A DNA stretch of 64,000 bases from WLXB01 sp040221475 (GCA_040221475.1 JAVKEJ010000030.1:1-64000); one strand, 5' to 3'; shown: positions 52,837 to 62,842, numbered from the stretch's first letter. The notes: a model not told the origin generated them from the sequence alone. Made by a program: numbers and translations.

Positions 52837-53760
52837 TTAGAATGGCGCAATCTCAAGAGGGCTTGTGTGAAACCGTTCAATAACGCCACGCTCAAAACCT
52901 TGAGGATCCTTGATAATGTTTGCTTTCATAGCCGCCGACCCCGCCCCTGCAAACACGTCTGTATCTCCACGCTCCATGGCGTCTAACACTTCATGAGCAT
53001 GAGCATGAGCAACAGGCGATATCCCTCCTTCATATCCTGGAGGGGACATCCTGGTTTGCACGCCGCCTGTGTACACACCTGAGACAATGATTGGCTCGCG
53101 GTCGAGTTCGGCTCGAAGGCCAGCCGTCATGATGGCTGCAGATGCCTTCGACATGCTGTAACTGGTATACTCAGGTAAACAAAACCAAGCTCCCACGGAC
53201 AGAATGTTTGTGATCGCCCCACCACCATTCTTCAACATGATCGGAATGAAAAGACGGGCGATTTCTGCTGGAGACCAGCAGTTTGTTTGCATCACAAACT
53301 TTGCATCATCGAGCGACGACGCACTATAGATGCGACGCTGCTCAGCTGTAAAACTGCCAGGTGTCCCAGCATTATTAATCAACCACGTCACGTCAGTCGC
53401 CCGGGCTGCGGTGGCCTGCCGCTGTTCTACGTTATTAACGTCTAGCTCAAGACCAACCACCCGAGCCGGGTCCAGGGCAACGATGGCTGGAAGATTTTCT
53501 GCGTTACGTGCCGTTGCGTAAACCCGCTTAGCCCCGCGCTCTAACAAAACTTCGACAAACCCTTTTCCGATCCCCCGGTTTGAACCGGTCACCAACACGA
53601 CAGCCCCCTCCACCTGAGCTTTTTTCTTGGAGACGTCCAGTTGCGACGTTTCGTCCAACATATCAGCCGGCACCGGCGCCACTGGCTGAGCTTGTGCCTG
53701 CGTCACCATCGCGCCCAAAACCGAAGCTGCTCCTCCGCCAAGCAATTGACGTCTCTTCAT
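52837..53760 (-). CDS. Tat-exported short-chain dehydrogenase/reductase
   Basis: 307 residues. MKRRQLLGGGAASVLG is a Tat-type signal, suited to exporting a folded cofactor enzyme. The SDR motifs follow: VTGSNRGIGKG, NNAG and the Y-x-x-x-K of TSYSMSK. It lies 36 bases before the metallo-hydrolase on the same strand, so the two may be one transcript. The substrate is unknown. Confidence 0.75.
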   Translation of the reverse strand: MKRRQLLGGGAASVLGAMVTQAQAQPVAPVPADMLDETSQLDVSKKKAQVEGAVVLVTGSNRGIGKGFVEVLLERGAKRVYATARNAENLPAIVALDPARVVGLELDVNNVEQRQATAARATDVTWLINNAGTPGSFTAEQRRIYSASSLDDAKFVMQTNCWSPAEIARLFIPIMLKNGGGAITNILSVGAWFCLPEYTSYSMSKASAAIMTAGLRAELDREPIIVSGVYTGGVQTRMSPPGYEGGISPVAHAHAHEVLDAMERGDTDVFAGAGSAAMKANIIKDPQGFERGVIERFHTSPLEIAPF

Positions 53761-54035
53761 GCTACCCCACGATTCTGTTGAAATGGACCGATCTCTCGTT
53801 GTGACTAATTGTGCTTACACTATTGTCATATGACTTAAGTTCAGTTCTCAGACTAAGTCAAAGCGGATAGAGACATTACCCATCCTATCTGTGACAATAG
53901 ATGCAATAAATTACTCGACGTAGAGTGTGACAATGGTCACGACAACTCAACCAAGAAACAACCTCAGTGCTACTGGTCAGCCACCAGCTGGTTTTCCACC
54001 CTATGCGCTTAGTTTGGGGATATGCACTTGAAGGA

Positions 54036-54122
54036 TGGTGCGGTCGAGAGGACTTGAACCTCCACGGGATTTCTCCCACAGCGACCTCAACGCTGCGCGT
54101 CTACCAATTCCGCCACGACCGC
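54036..54122 (-). tRNA. tRNA-Leu (anticodon GAG)
   Basis: 87 bases with encoded CCA. The acceptor GCGGTCG pairs with CGACCGC, the variable arm is long as in class II tRNAs, and the anticodon loop TTGAGGT lies between CAGCG and CGCTG (anticodon 54086-54088). Confidence 0.95.
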
Positions 54123-54254
54123 ATCTGGGCAAGGAGCCCGGCAGGTTCAATTACCCACCCGAGGAAGCTGGGGGATAGCAAAAGCCAGGGGTAAGCGCAA
54201 GTAGCCATGTGAATTGCTACTGTTGCTGGCTGAAATGCAGGCTATAAAAGGCTT

Positions 54255-54944
54255 ATGTTAGACCAACGCACCGTCCAGTTTCGTATTAGTCAAGGGCTCA
54301 TCCCCTATGAGCAAGCCGTCGAAGAGATGGAGGCTCGGGTGGCCGCAATTTACGACGGTCAGGCCGCAGAGCTCGTCTGGTTCCTGGAGCACCCCCCGCT
54401 TTATACAGCAGGAACCAGCGCCCAGGCCGCAGACCTTCTGACCCCGGACCGCTTTCCGGTCTTCAAAGCGGGTCGTGGCGGTCAATATACCTATCACGGA
54501 CCGGGCCAACGGGTGGCCTATGTGCTGCTTGATCTGCGCCATTATGGGCAAGATGTTCGCGCCTATGTTCAAAGCTTGGAAGCCTGGATCATTGCCTCCT
54601 TGGAGAAGTTTGAAATCACTGGAGAGACCCGATGCGATAGAATCGGGATTTGGGTTCAGCGGCAAAACGCCCAAGCAGATTCGATATTGCCAGCGGGAGA
54701 AGATAAGATCGGGGCGATTGGTGTTCGGCTGCGCCGCTGGATAACGTTCCATGGGGTAGCGCTTAATATTGCTCCTGACCTTTCACATTTTGATGGAATT
54801 GTGCCCTGCGGGGTAACGCAGCATGGCGTGACGTCGATGGCAGCGTTGGGCAAAAACATCACTATGGATGAGGTCGATCAGACGTTAAAAAAAGCCTTTG
54901 AAGATGAGTTTAGAGTGACGCTTGAAAATGAGCCCTCACGTTAA
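54255..54944 (+). CDS. lipB: Octanoyltransferase LipB
   Basis: 229 residues. It has RGGQYTYHGPGQRVAY, GAIGVRLRRWITFHGVALNI and the catalytic cysteine in PCGVTQHGVTS. It moves octanoyl from acyl carrier protein to lipoyl domains, the first step of lipoate synthesis. Usual length. No lipA is adjacent. Confidence 0.95.
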   Translation: MLDQRTVQFRISQGLIPYEQAVEEMEARVAAIYDGQAAELVWFLEHPPLYTAGTSAQAADLLTPDRFPVFKAGRGGQYTYHGPGQRVAYVLLDLRHYGQDVRAYVQSLEAWIIASLEKFEITGETRCDRIGIWVQRQNAQADSILPAGEDKIGAIGVRLRRWITFHGVALNIAPDLSHFDGIVPCGVTQHGVTSMAALGKNITMDEVDQTLKKAFEDEFRVTLENEPSR

Positions 54945-54949
54945 TCGGC

Positions 54950-55984
54950 TTATTTCCAAAGCCACCCTTCTTCACGGCTGATCCGCTCGGCCAATTCATA
55001 ATACTGGCCCAGTTCATCAATCGGCTGATCATCCTCGACAAAAGCGCCAAAAGACCGGAGATCACTGTGGGGCTTAAGTTCTGGTAAAATCGGATGATCC
55101 ATGGAGGCATCAGCGTAAAGGCGTTGCACTGCTGGCTGAACCATGTAGCGCATCAGCGCTTTGGCCGCATTAGAGTTGGGTGCGCCTTTTATCATCGCGA
55201 AACCACTGATATTCATGTGCGCGCCATGGGTGTCCTGATTTAGAAAGTGGATGCCCACGGCCTCTAACGTGCGCTTCACGTCAGGATCACGCGCCTGGCG
55301 CAGCAATCGGCCATAATAATAGCTGTTGGCAATCGCCAGATCACATATGCCGTCAGCAACACCCTCGATCTGCACAAGGTCTAAGTCTATCGGCTCTCTG
55401 GCAAAGTTAAAGACCAGACCTTTAACAAAAGAGCGGGCGGCTTGCTCACCCTCCCGGGCAATAAGGGCGGCCAGCAGGGTCTGCACATAAATTTTGTTGC
55501 TCGGTCGCACGCAGACGCGCCCTTTCCACTCAGGATCGGTTAAATCCTGTAATGATTTGAGGGTTTTTGGATCCACCCGGTCTTTGGCGTAGAACACCGT
55601 ACGCGTCCACTTGCTGAGACCAAACCACAGACCATCAGGGTGACGGAAGTGTTGCGGGATGGCAGCCGTAAGCTCATCAATAGCCACGTTCGCTAGTACA
55701 TCAGCATCCACCAATTTGGCCAAGCGCATGGCCTCCATAGTGAACACAATATCAGCTTGAGGGTTTTCTTTTTCAGCTACCAATCGGTCTAGGAGCTGGT
55801 TTGCCGTCATGTATTCTGTGGAAACTCTGACCCCGGTTTCGGCTTCAAACGCCTCCAACACCGGATCTAAGAATGTCGGCGTTAGATAGGAATAGACCCG
55901 AAGGCCATTCTGCTCCTGTGCTTGGCTATAGCTGTTCATGCTCAGCCAAGCCATCAACACTATAAGGGGGATTAAGCGGCGCAT
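54950..55984 (-). CDS. Iron-type ABC transporter substrate-binding protein (FutA/IdiA-like)
   Basis: 344 residues from the ATG at 55984 with GGAAAG upstream; the longer frame adds 46 residues without a signal. A signal peptide (cut after SQA) leads to LRVYSYLTPTFLDPVLEAFE. The tyrosine-rich ligand region (NSYYYGRLL) resembles ferric-ion-binding proteins. No permease or ATPase is adjacent, so it is an orphan binding protein. Confidence 0.8.
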   Translation of the reverse strand: MRRLIPLIVLMAWLSMNSYSQAQEQNGLRVYSYLTPTFLDPVLEAFEAETGVRVSTEYMTANQLLDRLVAEKENPQADIVFTMEAMRLAKLVDADVLANVAIDELTAAIPQHFRHPDGLWFGLSKWTRTVFYAKDRVDPKTLKSLQDLTDPEWKGRVCVRPSNKIYVQTLLAALIAREGEQAARSFVKGLVFNFAREPIDLDLVQIEGVADGICDLAIANSYYYGRLLRQARDPDVKRTLEAVGIHFLNQDTHGAHMNISGFAMIKGAPNSNAAKALMRYMVQPAVQRLYADASMDHPILPELKPHSDLRSFGAFVEDDQPIDELGQYYELAERISREEGWLWK

Positions 55985-56015
55985 TGTCTTTCCGACGGTC
56001 TCCGTTTTTGTCAGC

Positions 56016-56888
56016 TTAATGATCTGCGGATGCCAATAAAGCCGCCGGATCAGAGAAAACATCAGGATGGTGTTTGTTGGTAAGTTCCACGTAGTAGGGC
56101 GGATAATCTTCAATGGTTTCAAAACGTCCGCCTGTGGCTGTACCGAACAAATGTCCCGGATGACCGGACATCTTCAACCAGGGCCGCCAACTGACGATGC
56201 CATTAAAATGGGTTGAATCGTTAGCCAGCATCACATCCGGGTTCGCCACATCTGCCATTTGGGCGCGGTAGGTGGTGACCTCGTTATAATGAAAGGAGGG
56301 GCCCGAAAACCCGTCGGGCGTACCGACCCGGATTTCCTCAACCAAAACAACGGTGCCATTGTCATTTCTGGGCGTGATGAAGCGGTGATTGATGTCCAAA
56401 CCGGCCAGCGCCGGATTGTCTGACGGGGCGCGGCGGCCTTCCAGGCTTAGGAAGAGCTTGCTGGGACCACTGCGGGTCTGCGGCACCTCAACGGTTTCGC
56501 CGGTGTATGGGTTGTCAAAGGTTTCCAGCAGTTCGCCGGTTTCCCAGTCGGTGAAATAGGCAACCTCAAAAGACGCGCCTTCATAGTTCCACTCGTCAAC
56601 TTGCTTGTAGGTGGCCAGGGTTCCCGCCAGGACGCCATACAGCGGGGTCATCTTGTTGTTGACGACGCCGTAATAGTAGCCTTTCACGCCGCCCATAACG
56701 ATGCGGTTGTCCATGGAGGCCCGCATTTTGATCAGCGCCGTGAGTTGATCCCTCCGATTGCTGAAATCAAGCGTATGCCCGGTGGCGGCCAGCGCCGGTG
56801 TGCCAGCGGCCATAAGGCCAGCGCCGCCGATGCCGCCAAGGAGTGCCCGGCGCGAAAGGCCGCCAATAATCGGATCTTGATCAAACAT
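56016..56888 (-). CDS. Tat-exported DUF1838 protein
   Basis: 290 residues. LSRRALLGGIGGAGLMAAG is a clear Tat signal. The mature protein, with GVKGYYYGV, FEVAYFTDWETGE and FHYNEVTTYRAQ, fits DUF1838, of unknown function. Its stop is about 30 bases before the binding-protein start on the same strand. Confidence 0.75.
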   Translation of the reverse strand: MFDQDPIIGGLSRRALLGGIGGAGLMAAGTPALAATGHTLDFSNRRDQLTALIKMRASMDNRIVMGGVKGYYYGVVNNKMTPLYGVLAGTLATYKQVDEWNYEGASFEVAYFTDWETGELLETFDNPYTGETVEVPQTRSGPSKLFLSLEGRRAPSDNPALAGLDINHRFITPRNDNGTVVLVEEIRVGTPDGFSGPSFHYNEVTTYRAQMADVANPDVMLANDSTHFNGIVSWRPWLKMSGHPGHLFGTATGGRFETIEDYPPYYVELTNKHHPDVFSDPAALLASADH

Positions 56889-57008
56889 GTACGTATCCCT
56901 TTAGGCTCAAGGTTGAGGTTATTTCTGCGCTATCTGACCTTAAGAAATGGCCGACGTCTATGCGCAGATATGTTTGCGTTTCGCACAGCGGTTAAGGCTG
57001 AGGTGGGA

Positions 57009-57233
57009 CTATCTGGGGGCGCCGGACGGATTGTCGCGGCTGGGCGGTGCAGCTGTTGGCACCTGAGAGGGGTCAGACCCCTGGCGGCCGCAGTAGGTAT
57101 CGCGTTTGCACCAGTCTTTGACGCCTTGGCCGACAACCCGCCGGGGGTCAACGCAGGCGTTGAGCAGGATCGAACTAGAAATCACCATAGATATGGTGAG
57201 TATGGGCCAAAAAGAGGATTTGCGCGTGGACAT
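57009..57233 (-). CDS. Small lipoprotein
   Basis: 74 residues from the ATG at 57233 (an earlier in-frame start at 57269 is less likely). A hydrophobic segment (FWPILTISMVISSSI) leads to a lipobox LLNAC. The mature part has three cysteines and a proline-rich tail. No family is recognised. A long frame on the other strand (56601-57272) is rejected because it runs antisense to the DUF1838 gene. Confidence 0.5.
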   Translation of the reverse strand: MSTRKSSFWPILTISMVISSSILLNACVDPRRVVGQGVKDWCKRDTYCGRQGSDPSQVPTAAPPSRDNPSGAPR

Positions 57234-57292
57234 GCTTTCTGTTTTACGATAATTATTATTGTAAGACAATAATTATCTAAAAGAGGCCGCCG

Positions 57293-57850
57293 ATGCCAGA
57301 CTCAGACCACAGATTGCTCAGAATCACCCGCATCAGCAGGATCATCGCACTGCTCTGCGGCGTCTTGTTTGTGATCTTTCCGCTTGGCCTGGCCGCTTTA
57401 TGCTTCTTTGGGGAAACGTTCCTGGCCATGCAAAATACAGCACAGCAGATGGGGGTCCGGGCGGAAGACATATCCCTGTTGGCCAAAACAGCCGCTTATG
57501 GCGCAATCATGGTCCAGACAGCCCCTTTGCTGCTGGCTCTATGGGCTTTGCGCTGCCTGTTTGCGGGCTACGCCACCGGAGCGGTGTTTACGATGGATGC
57601 AGCGCGCCAACTAAAGCGTGTTGCCTTGGCGCTGATATCAACGGTGATCGTGCGACCGCTCGGTGTCGGGCTCTTTTCCTTAGCGTTATCGATAGATACG
57701 GTCAAAACGCCAGGTGGCCAGGGACACCTTATTTTTATGTTCGGATCAACTGAAGTCCTGATTGGGCTGGCCGGGGGCATGGTGCTGGTCACAGCCTGGG
57801 TGATGGGCGAAGCGGCGGCACTGGCGGAGGAAAACCGCTCCTTCGTGTGA
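57293..57850 (+). CDS. DUF2975 membrane protein
   Basis: 185 residues with four predicted membrane segments and charged ends. The pattern matches DUF2975, which is usually followed by a small Cro/C1-type regulator, as here 12 bases downstream. Function unknown; the pair may sense membrane or redox state. Confidence 0.7.
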   Translation: MPDSDHRLLRITRISRIIALLCGVLFVIFPLGLAALCFFGETFLAMQNTAQQMGVRAEDISLLAKTAAYGAIMVQTAPLLLALWALRCLFAGYATGAVFTMDAARQLKRVALALISTVIVRPLGVGLFSLALSIDTVKTPGGQGHLIFMFGSTEVLIGLAGGMVLVTAWVMGEAAALAEENRSFV

Positions 57851-57862
57851 GCGGAACCTGTT

Positions 57863-58075
57863 ATGCCCATCCGCATCACCCTGGACAAACTGCTCGCCGA
57901 GCGCCGCATGACCGCCCGCGACCTGGCCCAAGCCGTCGGTATCACGGAAGCCAATATGTCTTTGTTGCGCACCGGCAAGGTCAAAGGCATACGGTTTTCC
58001 ACGCTGGAAAAAATATGCGGAATTTTAGAGTGCCAGCCAGCTGACCTGCTGCGCTTTGATCCGGATCAGGAATGA
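57863..58075 (+). CDS. Small Cro/C1-type helix-turn-helix regulator
   Basis: 70 residues, nearly all HTH: LDKLLAERRMTARDLAQAVG, then ITEANMSLLRTGKVKG as the recognition helix. It is of the YozG-like type that pairs with DUF2975. Probably represses or activates its own operon. Confidence 0.8.
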   Translation: MPIRITLDKLLAERRMTARDLAQAVGITEANMSLLRTGKVKGIRFSTLEKICGILECQPADLLRFDPDQE

Positions 58076-58106
58076 AACGGCACAATTAAACGGAAGCAGC
58101 CATGCC

Positions 58107-58445
58107 CTAGGTCATGTCGGGCATGTCACTGGGATCGAAGGTGCCGAGCTGCTCAAAGCCGGTGGTTGGAAAGGCACCCCCCTTCCCCGGAGGATCGACG
58201 ACGGTCACCTCAACGCGGTCCACCCTGGCCGCTAGCGGCCCGTCATGGCAGGCTTTGATCATAGCGTCGACATTGGCTTTTGGGCCATTCAAAAGCACCT
58301 CGACCGTGCCATCGGTGACATTACGCACCCAACCGGACAACCCCAACGCGCGCGCCTTTTTAACTGTCCACCCCCGATACCAGACTCCCTGGACGCGACC
58401 GGACACACGCAGACCAACGGTCGTGACATCACCTGGGAGTGCCAT
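58107..58445 (-). CDS. acyP: Acylphosphatase
   Basis: 112 residues. It has the phosphate loop GRVQGVWYRGWT with the catalytic arginine and the asparagine of GWVRNVTDGTVEVL. It hydrolyses acyl phosphates. It follows pccA on the same strand by 45 bases. About 15 residues longer than usual at the C-terminus. Confidence 0.9.
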   Translation of the reverse strand: MALPGDVTTVGLRVSGRVQGVWYRGWTVKKARALGLSGWVRNVTDGTVEVLLNGPKANVDAMIKACHDGPLAARVDRVEVTVVDPPGKGGAFPTTGFEQLGTFDPSDMPDMT

Positions 58446-58490
58446 GCTGCCTCAGACTCCGTTTATGAAACCCGGTTTATGAGAACCCGC

Positions 58491-60488
58491 TTATTCAAAC
58501 TCCATGATCACTTGATCAACGGATAAGGAAGAGCCTGTTTTTTGGGGGATTTCTTTGACAATACCATCGCGTTCAGCCTTGAGAACGTTCTCCATCTTCA
58601 TGGCTTCAACAATGGCAAGTTTCTCGCCCGCCTTGACCTCTTGGCCCACAGCAACCTCAACCGACACCAACAGTCCCGGCATCGGGGATAACAGGAATTT
58701 AGACATGTCAGGCGCGACTTTAACGGGCATCAGGCTTGCAAGCTCTGCCTCACGCGCGGTGTAGACCGTCGCCACAACCTGCGCCCCGTTGTGGAACAGC
58801 CTGTAGCCAATACCCTCACGGTCGACTTGAATGCAAACTTCTTTGCCATCAACTTTGCCGATGAACAGAGGTTCGCCAAAGCTCCAGGCGCTGGTCACGT
58901 CGATCTTCTTGCGGCCGACTTTAACGGTCCCGTTTATGCCGCTGACATTTTCAGGAACCTGCGTAACCACATTGACCTGCTTACCCGCGATCTCGACTAC
59001 CCAATTGTTGGAGACCGATTTTTCATGCCCCTTGAGGCGGCCACTGATGTGCGCGGCGCGCGCGGAATAGGCGCGATGAATCAATGCAGATACGGCAATT
59101 AAACCGGTCGGGTCATCTGGCGGCAAATCTGCATCTGAAAACCCATCAGGATATTCTTCAGCGATAAAATTGGTTGTGAGTTTGCCATCCACAAACCGTT
59201 TCTTAGACATGACAGACGCCAGAAACGGAATGTTGTGGCTAATACCGCGAATATAATAGCGGTCAAGTGCACCGCGCATATGGGCGATGGCTTCGTTGCG
59301 CGTTTTACCCCAGGTGCACAGCTTGGCCACCATGGGATCGTAGAACATCGAAATTTCGCCGCCTTCATAGACGCCGGTGTCCACCCGAACATTCTTGCTT
59401 TCTTCGGGTGTGCGGTAACTGACCAGACGGCCTGTTGAGGGCAAGAAGTTGCGGTACGGGTCTTCAGCATAGACCCGGCTCTCCATGGCCCAGCCGTTCA
59501 ACTTAATGTCGGATTGTTTAACGGTCAGCTTTTCGCCGTCGGCAACACGGATCATCCACTCGACCAGATCAAGTCCAGTGACAAGCTCGGTGACCGGATG
59601 CTCCACTTGCAGCCGCGTATTCATTTCCAAAAAGTAGAAGTTCCGTTTGGCATCAACAATGAACTCGACCGTGCCGGCCGAAATGTAATCAACCGCCTTG
59701 GCCAGAGTTACGGCCTGCTTGCCCATCGCCTTGCGGGTCTTCTCGTCGATAAAAGGGCTCGGGGCTTCTTCAATGACCTTTTGATGACGGCGCTGGATTG
59801 AACACTCACGCTCGCCCACGTAGATGCAGTTACCGTGACCATCAGCTAAAACCTGAATTTCAATATGACGCGGCTGCTCTATGAATTTTTCAATGAAAAC
59901 GCGGTCATCGCCGAAGGAGGAGATCGCCTCAGATGTGGCGCGCTCGAAGCCTTCGCGGGCTTCTTCATCGTTGTGGGCAATGCGCATCCCCTTTCCACCG
60001 CCACCGGCAGAGGCTTTCAGCATGACAGGATAGCCAATATCGCGTGCTATTTTCACGGCTTCGTCGGTATCTTTAATGATACCCATAAAGCCCGGCACCG
60101 TTGACACACCGGCTTTATCAGCCAGCTTCTTCGAGGTGATTTTGTCCCCCATGGCTTCAATGGCTTTAGCATTCGGGCCAATGAATACGATACCTGCTTT
60201 TTCCAAAGCTTTTTGGAAATCCTTATTCTCGGATAAAAAGCCATAACCAGGATGCACGGCCTGAGCCTTAGTTTTTTTACAAGCGCGAATGATGCGATCC
60301 GCTTTCAGGTAACTTTTAGCCGACGCCGCTTCACCGATGCGGACAGCCTCATCGGCCATCTTGACATGCAACGCTTCTTTGTCGGCGTCAGAATAAACGG
60401 CGACTGTTTTGATACCCATTTTTCGGGCTGTTTTGATCACGCGGCAGGCAATCTCGCCACGGTTTGCAATCAGAATTTTATCGAACAT
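58491..60488 (-). CDS. pccA: Propionyl-CoA carboxylase, biotin-containing alpha subunit
   Basis: 665 residues from the ATG at 60488 (MFDKILIANRGEIACRV); the longer frame is not needed. The biotin carboxylase domain has the ATP-grasp glycine loop KASAGGGGKGMRI and EMNTRLQVEHPVTE. The biotin lysine is in EAMKMENVL near the end. It carboxylates biotin; PccB transfers CO2 to propionyl-CoA to give methylmalonyl-CoA. It follows pccB by 40 bases. Confidence 0.93.
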   Translation of the reverse strand: MFDKILIANRGEIACRVIKTARKMGIKTVAVYSDADKEALHVKMADEAVRIGEAASAKSYLKADRIIRACKKTKAQAVHPGYGFLSENKDFQKALEKAGIVFIGPNAKAIEAMGDKITSKKLADKAGVSTVPGFMGIIKDTDEAVKIARDIGYPVMLKASAGGGGKGMRIAHNDEEAREGFERATSEAISSFGDDRVFIEKFIEQPRHIEIQVLADGHGNCIYVGERECSIQRRHQKVIEEAPSPFIDEKTRKAMGKQAVTLAKAVDYISAGTVEFIVDAKRNFYFLEMNTRLQVEHPVTELVTGLDLVEWMIRVADGEKLTVKQSDIKLNGWAMESRVYAEDPYRNFLPSTGRLVSYRTPEESKNVRVDTGVYEGGEISMFYDPMVAKLCTWGKTRNEAIAHMRGALDRYYIRGISHNIPFLASVMSKKRFVDGKLTTNFIAEEYPDGFSDADLPPDDPTGLIAVSALIHRAYSARAAHISGRLKGHEKSVSNNWVVEIAGKQVNVVTQVPENVSGINGTVKVGRKKIDVTSAWSFGEPLFIGKVDGKEVCIQVDREGIGYRLFHNGAQVVATVYTAREAELASLMPVKVAPDMSKFLLSPMPGLLVSVEVAVGQEVKAGEKLAIVEAMKMENVLKAERDGIVKEIPQKTGSSLSVDQVIMEFE

Positions 60489-60528
60489 ATGCTTACGTCC
60501 CGTCCTTAGACTTTTTTTGCGCGTTTTT

Positions 60529-62061
60529 TTACAGCGGGATATTGCCGTGTTTTTTCCAGGGGTTCTTAACGTCCTTGGTGCGCAGCATTGCCAACGCATT
60601 ACAGACGCGACGGCGTGTGCCATGGGGCATGATCACGTCATCAATGAAGCCAAGATTGGCGGCCCTAAACGGATTGGCAAAATTCTCTTCATACTCTTTG
60701 GTGCGGGCGGCGATTTTTTTGGTATCACCGATATCCTGACGGAAGATAATTTCCACCGCCCCCTTTGCCCCCATCACAGCAATCTCAGCCGTTGGCCAGG
60801 CAAAGTTAACGTCGCCGCCGATATGTTTCGAGCTCATCACGTCGTAGGCACCACCATACGCCTTACGCGTAATAACTGTGATTTTTGGCACCGTCGCTTC
60901 AGCGAAAGCGTACAACAGTTTTGCCCCATGCTTGATAATGCCGCCGAACTCTTGATCGGTTCCCGGCATAAATCCTGGGACATCGACAAACGTCAGGATT
61001 GGTATATTGAAACAATCACAGAAGCGGACAAAGCGGGCTGCCTTGCGACTGGATTCAATGTCTAAGCACCCTGCCAAGACCATTGGCTGATTAGCAACGA
61101 TGCCAACAGGTCTGCCTTCCATGCGGCCGAAGCCGATGATCATGTTCTTGGCGTAGTGCTCTCCAATTTCAAAGAAATCGCCTTCATCGACCACCTTGAT
61201 GATCAACTCTTTCATGTCATAGGGCTTATTGGCGCTGTCTGGCACCAACGTATCTAAAGAGAAATCTTCGCGCGTTTGTGGATCATTGCACGGGATTGTT
61301 GGTGGTTGTTCTTTGTTGTTCAGAGGCAGAAAGTCCAAGAGCCGGCGAAGTTGCAAAAGGGCTTCAATATCATTCTCGAAAGCCCCATCCGCGACGCCAG
61401 ATTTTGAGGCATGCGTCATAGCGCCACCGAGTTCTTCCTGGGTCACGGTCTCATGTGTCACGGTCTTGACCACATCCGGGCCGGTGACAAACATGTAAGA
61501 GGTATCTTTGACCATAAAGATAAAATCGGTGATGGCGGGGGAATACACTGCCCCACCAGCACATGGCCCCATGACCATTGAAATCTGCGGGACGACACCG
61601 GACGCCAAAACGTTTTGATGAAACACATCCGCATACCCAGCAAGGGAAGCAACCCCTTCTTGAATGCGCGCGCCGCCAGAATCGTTCAGGCCGATAACAG
61701 GCGCTCCAACCTGAACCGCCTTTTCCATCACTTTGAGAATCTTGTTCGCATGTGATTCGGAAAGTGATCCGCCAAAGACTGTAAAGTCTTGGCTGAAGAC
61801 AAATACAGGGCGGCCGTTAACCGTGCCATAGCCCGTGATCACGCCATCTCCAGGAACCTTTTGTTCAGCCATCCCGAAATCAACACACCGGTGCTCGACG
61901 AACATATCCCATTCTTCGAAGGATCCCTCGTCAAAGAGAATCTCTATGCGCTCACGGGCGGTCAATTTCCCCTTGCTATGTTGCGTATCAATACGCTTTT
62001 GGCCGCCCCCAAGGCGGGCCTGAGCGCGTTTTTCTTCGAGTTTCTGGATTATTTCAGTCAT
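60529..62061 (-). CDS. pccB: Propionyl-CoA carboxylase beta subunit
   Basis: 510 residues from the ATG at 62061 with AGAGGGG upstream. It has GKLTARERIEILFDEGSFEE, the oxyanion-hole GGARIQEGV and ICGGAVYSPA-type PCAGGAVYSPAITDF, and the late GGAYDVMSSKHI. It is the carboxyltransferase. PccAB feed propionate and odd-chain or amino-acid carbon to succinyl-CoA and can set PHA monomer supply. Confidence 0.93.
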   Translation of the reverse strand: MTEIIQKLEEKRAQARLGGGQKRIDTQHSKGKLTARERIEILFDEGSFEEWDMFVEHRCVDFGMAEQKVPGDGVITGYGTVNGRPVFVFSQDFTVFGGSLSESHANKILKVMEKAVQVGAPVIGLNDSGGARIQEGVASLAGYADVFHQNVLASGVVPQISMVMGPCAGGAVYSPAITDFIFMVKDTSYMFVTGPDVVKTVTHETVTQEELGGAMTHASKSGVADGAFENDIEALLQLRRLLDFLPLNNKEQPPTIPCNDPQTREDFSLDTLVPDSANKPYDMKELIIKVVDEGDFFEIGEHYAKNMIIGFGRMEGRPVGIVANQPMVLAGCLDIESSRKAARFVRFCDCFNIPILTFVDVPGFMPGTDQEFGGIIKHGAKLLYAFAEATVPKITVITRKAYGGAYDVMSSKHIGGDVNFAWPTAEIAVMGAKGAVEIIFRQDIGDTKKIAARTKEYEENFANPFRAANLGFIDDVIMPHGTRRRVCNALAMLRTKDVKNPWKKHGNIPL

Positions 62062-62260
62062 TGGGTCCCCTCTGCCGGTCATCAGCTCTGCAGTGGCTGA
62101 TTACGGTTTCTTGACGCCCTAGGGGATAGCATAATGGACGCCTTGGGAAACGAAAAAATGACAGAAAGAATAGGACCGAAAGCACTTTCAAGCCGAAAAA
62201 GCACAGAGATATGAGGACATACATGGACAAAACCGCCCAACCCTCCGTATACACCTGCAT

Positions 62261-62839
62261 ATGAACCCAATTTTGAAGCTCGTCCTGGAAATCGGCCCTT
62301 TGGTCGTCTTCTTTCTGACCAACGCACAATTTGGCATCTTTAACGCCACCCTGGCGTTTATGGTCGCAATTGTCTTTGCCTTGGGCGTCTCGTACAGCCT
62401 GACTAAGACGATCCCCACAATGCCGCTGGTTACGGCCGTGTTCGTGTTGATTTTTGGCGGGCTAACCCTCTGGCTTCAGAATGAAACCTTTATCAAGGTC
62501 AAACCCACCATTGTTAATTTACTGTTCGCCACCATCCTCGCCTTTGGCCTTTTGACGGGTCGTTTGTTTCTCAAAATCGTATTAGACTCTGCCTTAAACA
62601 TGACGGATCAGGGATGGCTGATCATGACCAAAGCCTGGACCGGCTTTTTTGTGTTTCTGGCGATATTGAACGAAGTGGTGTGGCGGACCGTTTCAACAGA
62701 CACGTGGGTGTCTTTTAAAGTCTTTGGGGTTATGCCGCTGACTTTGGTTTTTAGCTTTGCGCTGGTGCCAGTGATCATGAAGCATACGATTGAGGCTTCA
62801 AGTGAGCCTATAAAAAAAGACCCTGACAGCAACAGCTAA
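62261..62839 (+). CDS. yciB: Inner-membrane septation-type protein YciB/IspZ
   Basis: 192 residues, five or so membrane segments. It begins MNPILKLVLEIGPLVVFFL and contains FIKVKPTIVNLLFA and LNEVVWRTVSTDTWVSFKVFG, all typical. It affects cell envelope and septation; the mechanism is not firmly known. Confidence 0.92.
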   Translation: MNPILKLVLEIGPLVVFFLTNAQFGIFNATLAFMVAIVFALGVSYSLTKTIPTMPLVTAVFVLIFGGLTLWLQNETFIKVKPTIVNLLFATILAFGLLTGRLFLKIVLDSALNMTDQGWLIMTKAWTGFFVFLAILNEVVWRTVSTDTWVSFKVFGVMPLTLVFSFALVPVIMKHTIEASSEPIKKDPDSNS

Positions 62840-62842
62840 CCC

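Noticed and set aside
52990..53010. Repeated CATGAG units, a possible short tandem repeat
   Set aside because: They lie inside the Tat SDR gene and simply encode an AHAHAH stretch.
56601..57272. A 223-residue open frame on the plus strand
   Set aside because: It runs antisense to the start of the Tat-exported DUF1838 gene and across the small lipoprotein; it has no signal, domain or ribosome site, and the minus-strand genes explain the region better.
62119..62129. CCCTAGGGGAT, resembling the tRNA-Glu end used as an att core
   Set aside because: It lacks the leading TGGCGT bases and is largely palindromic, so a chance match is likely; no element lies beside it.
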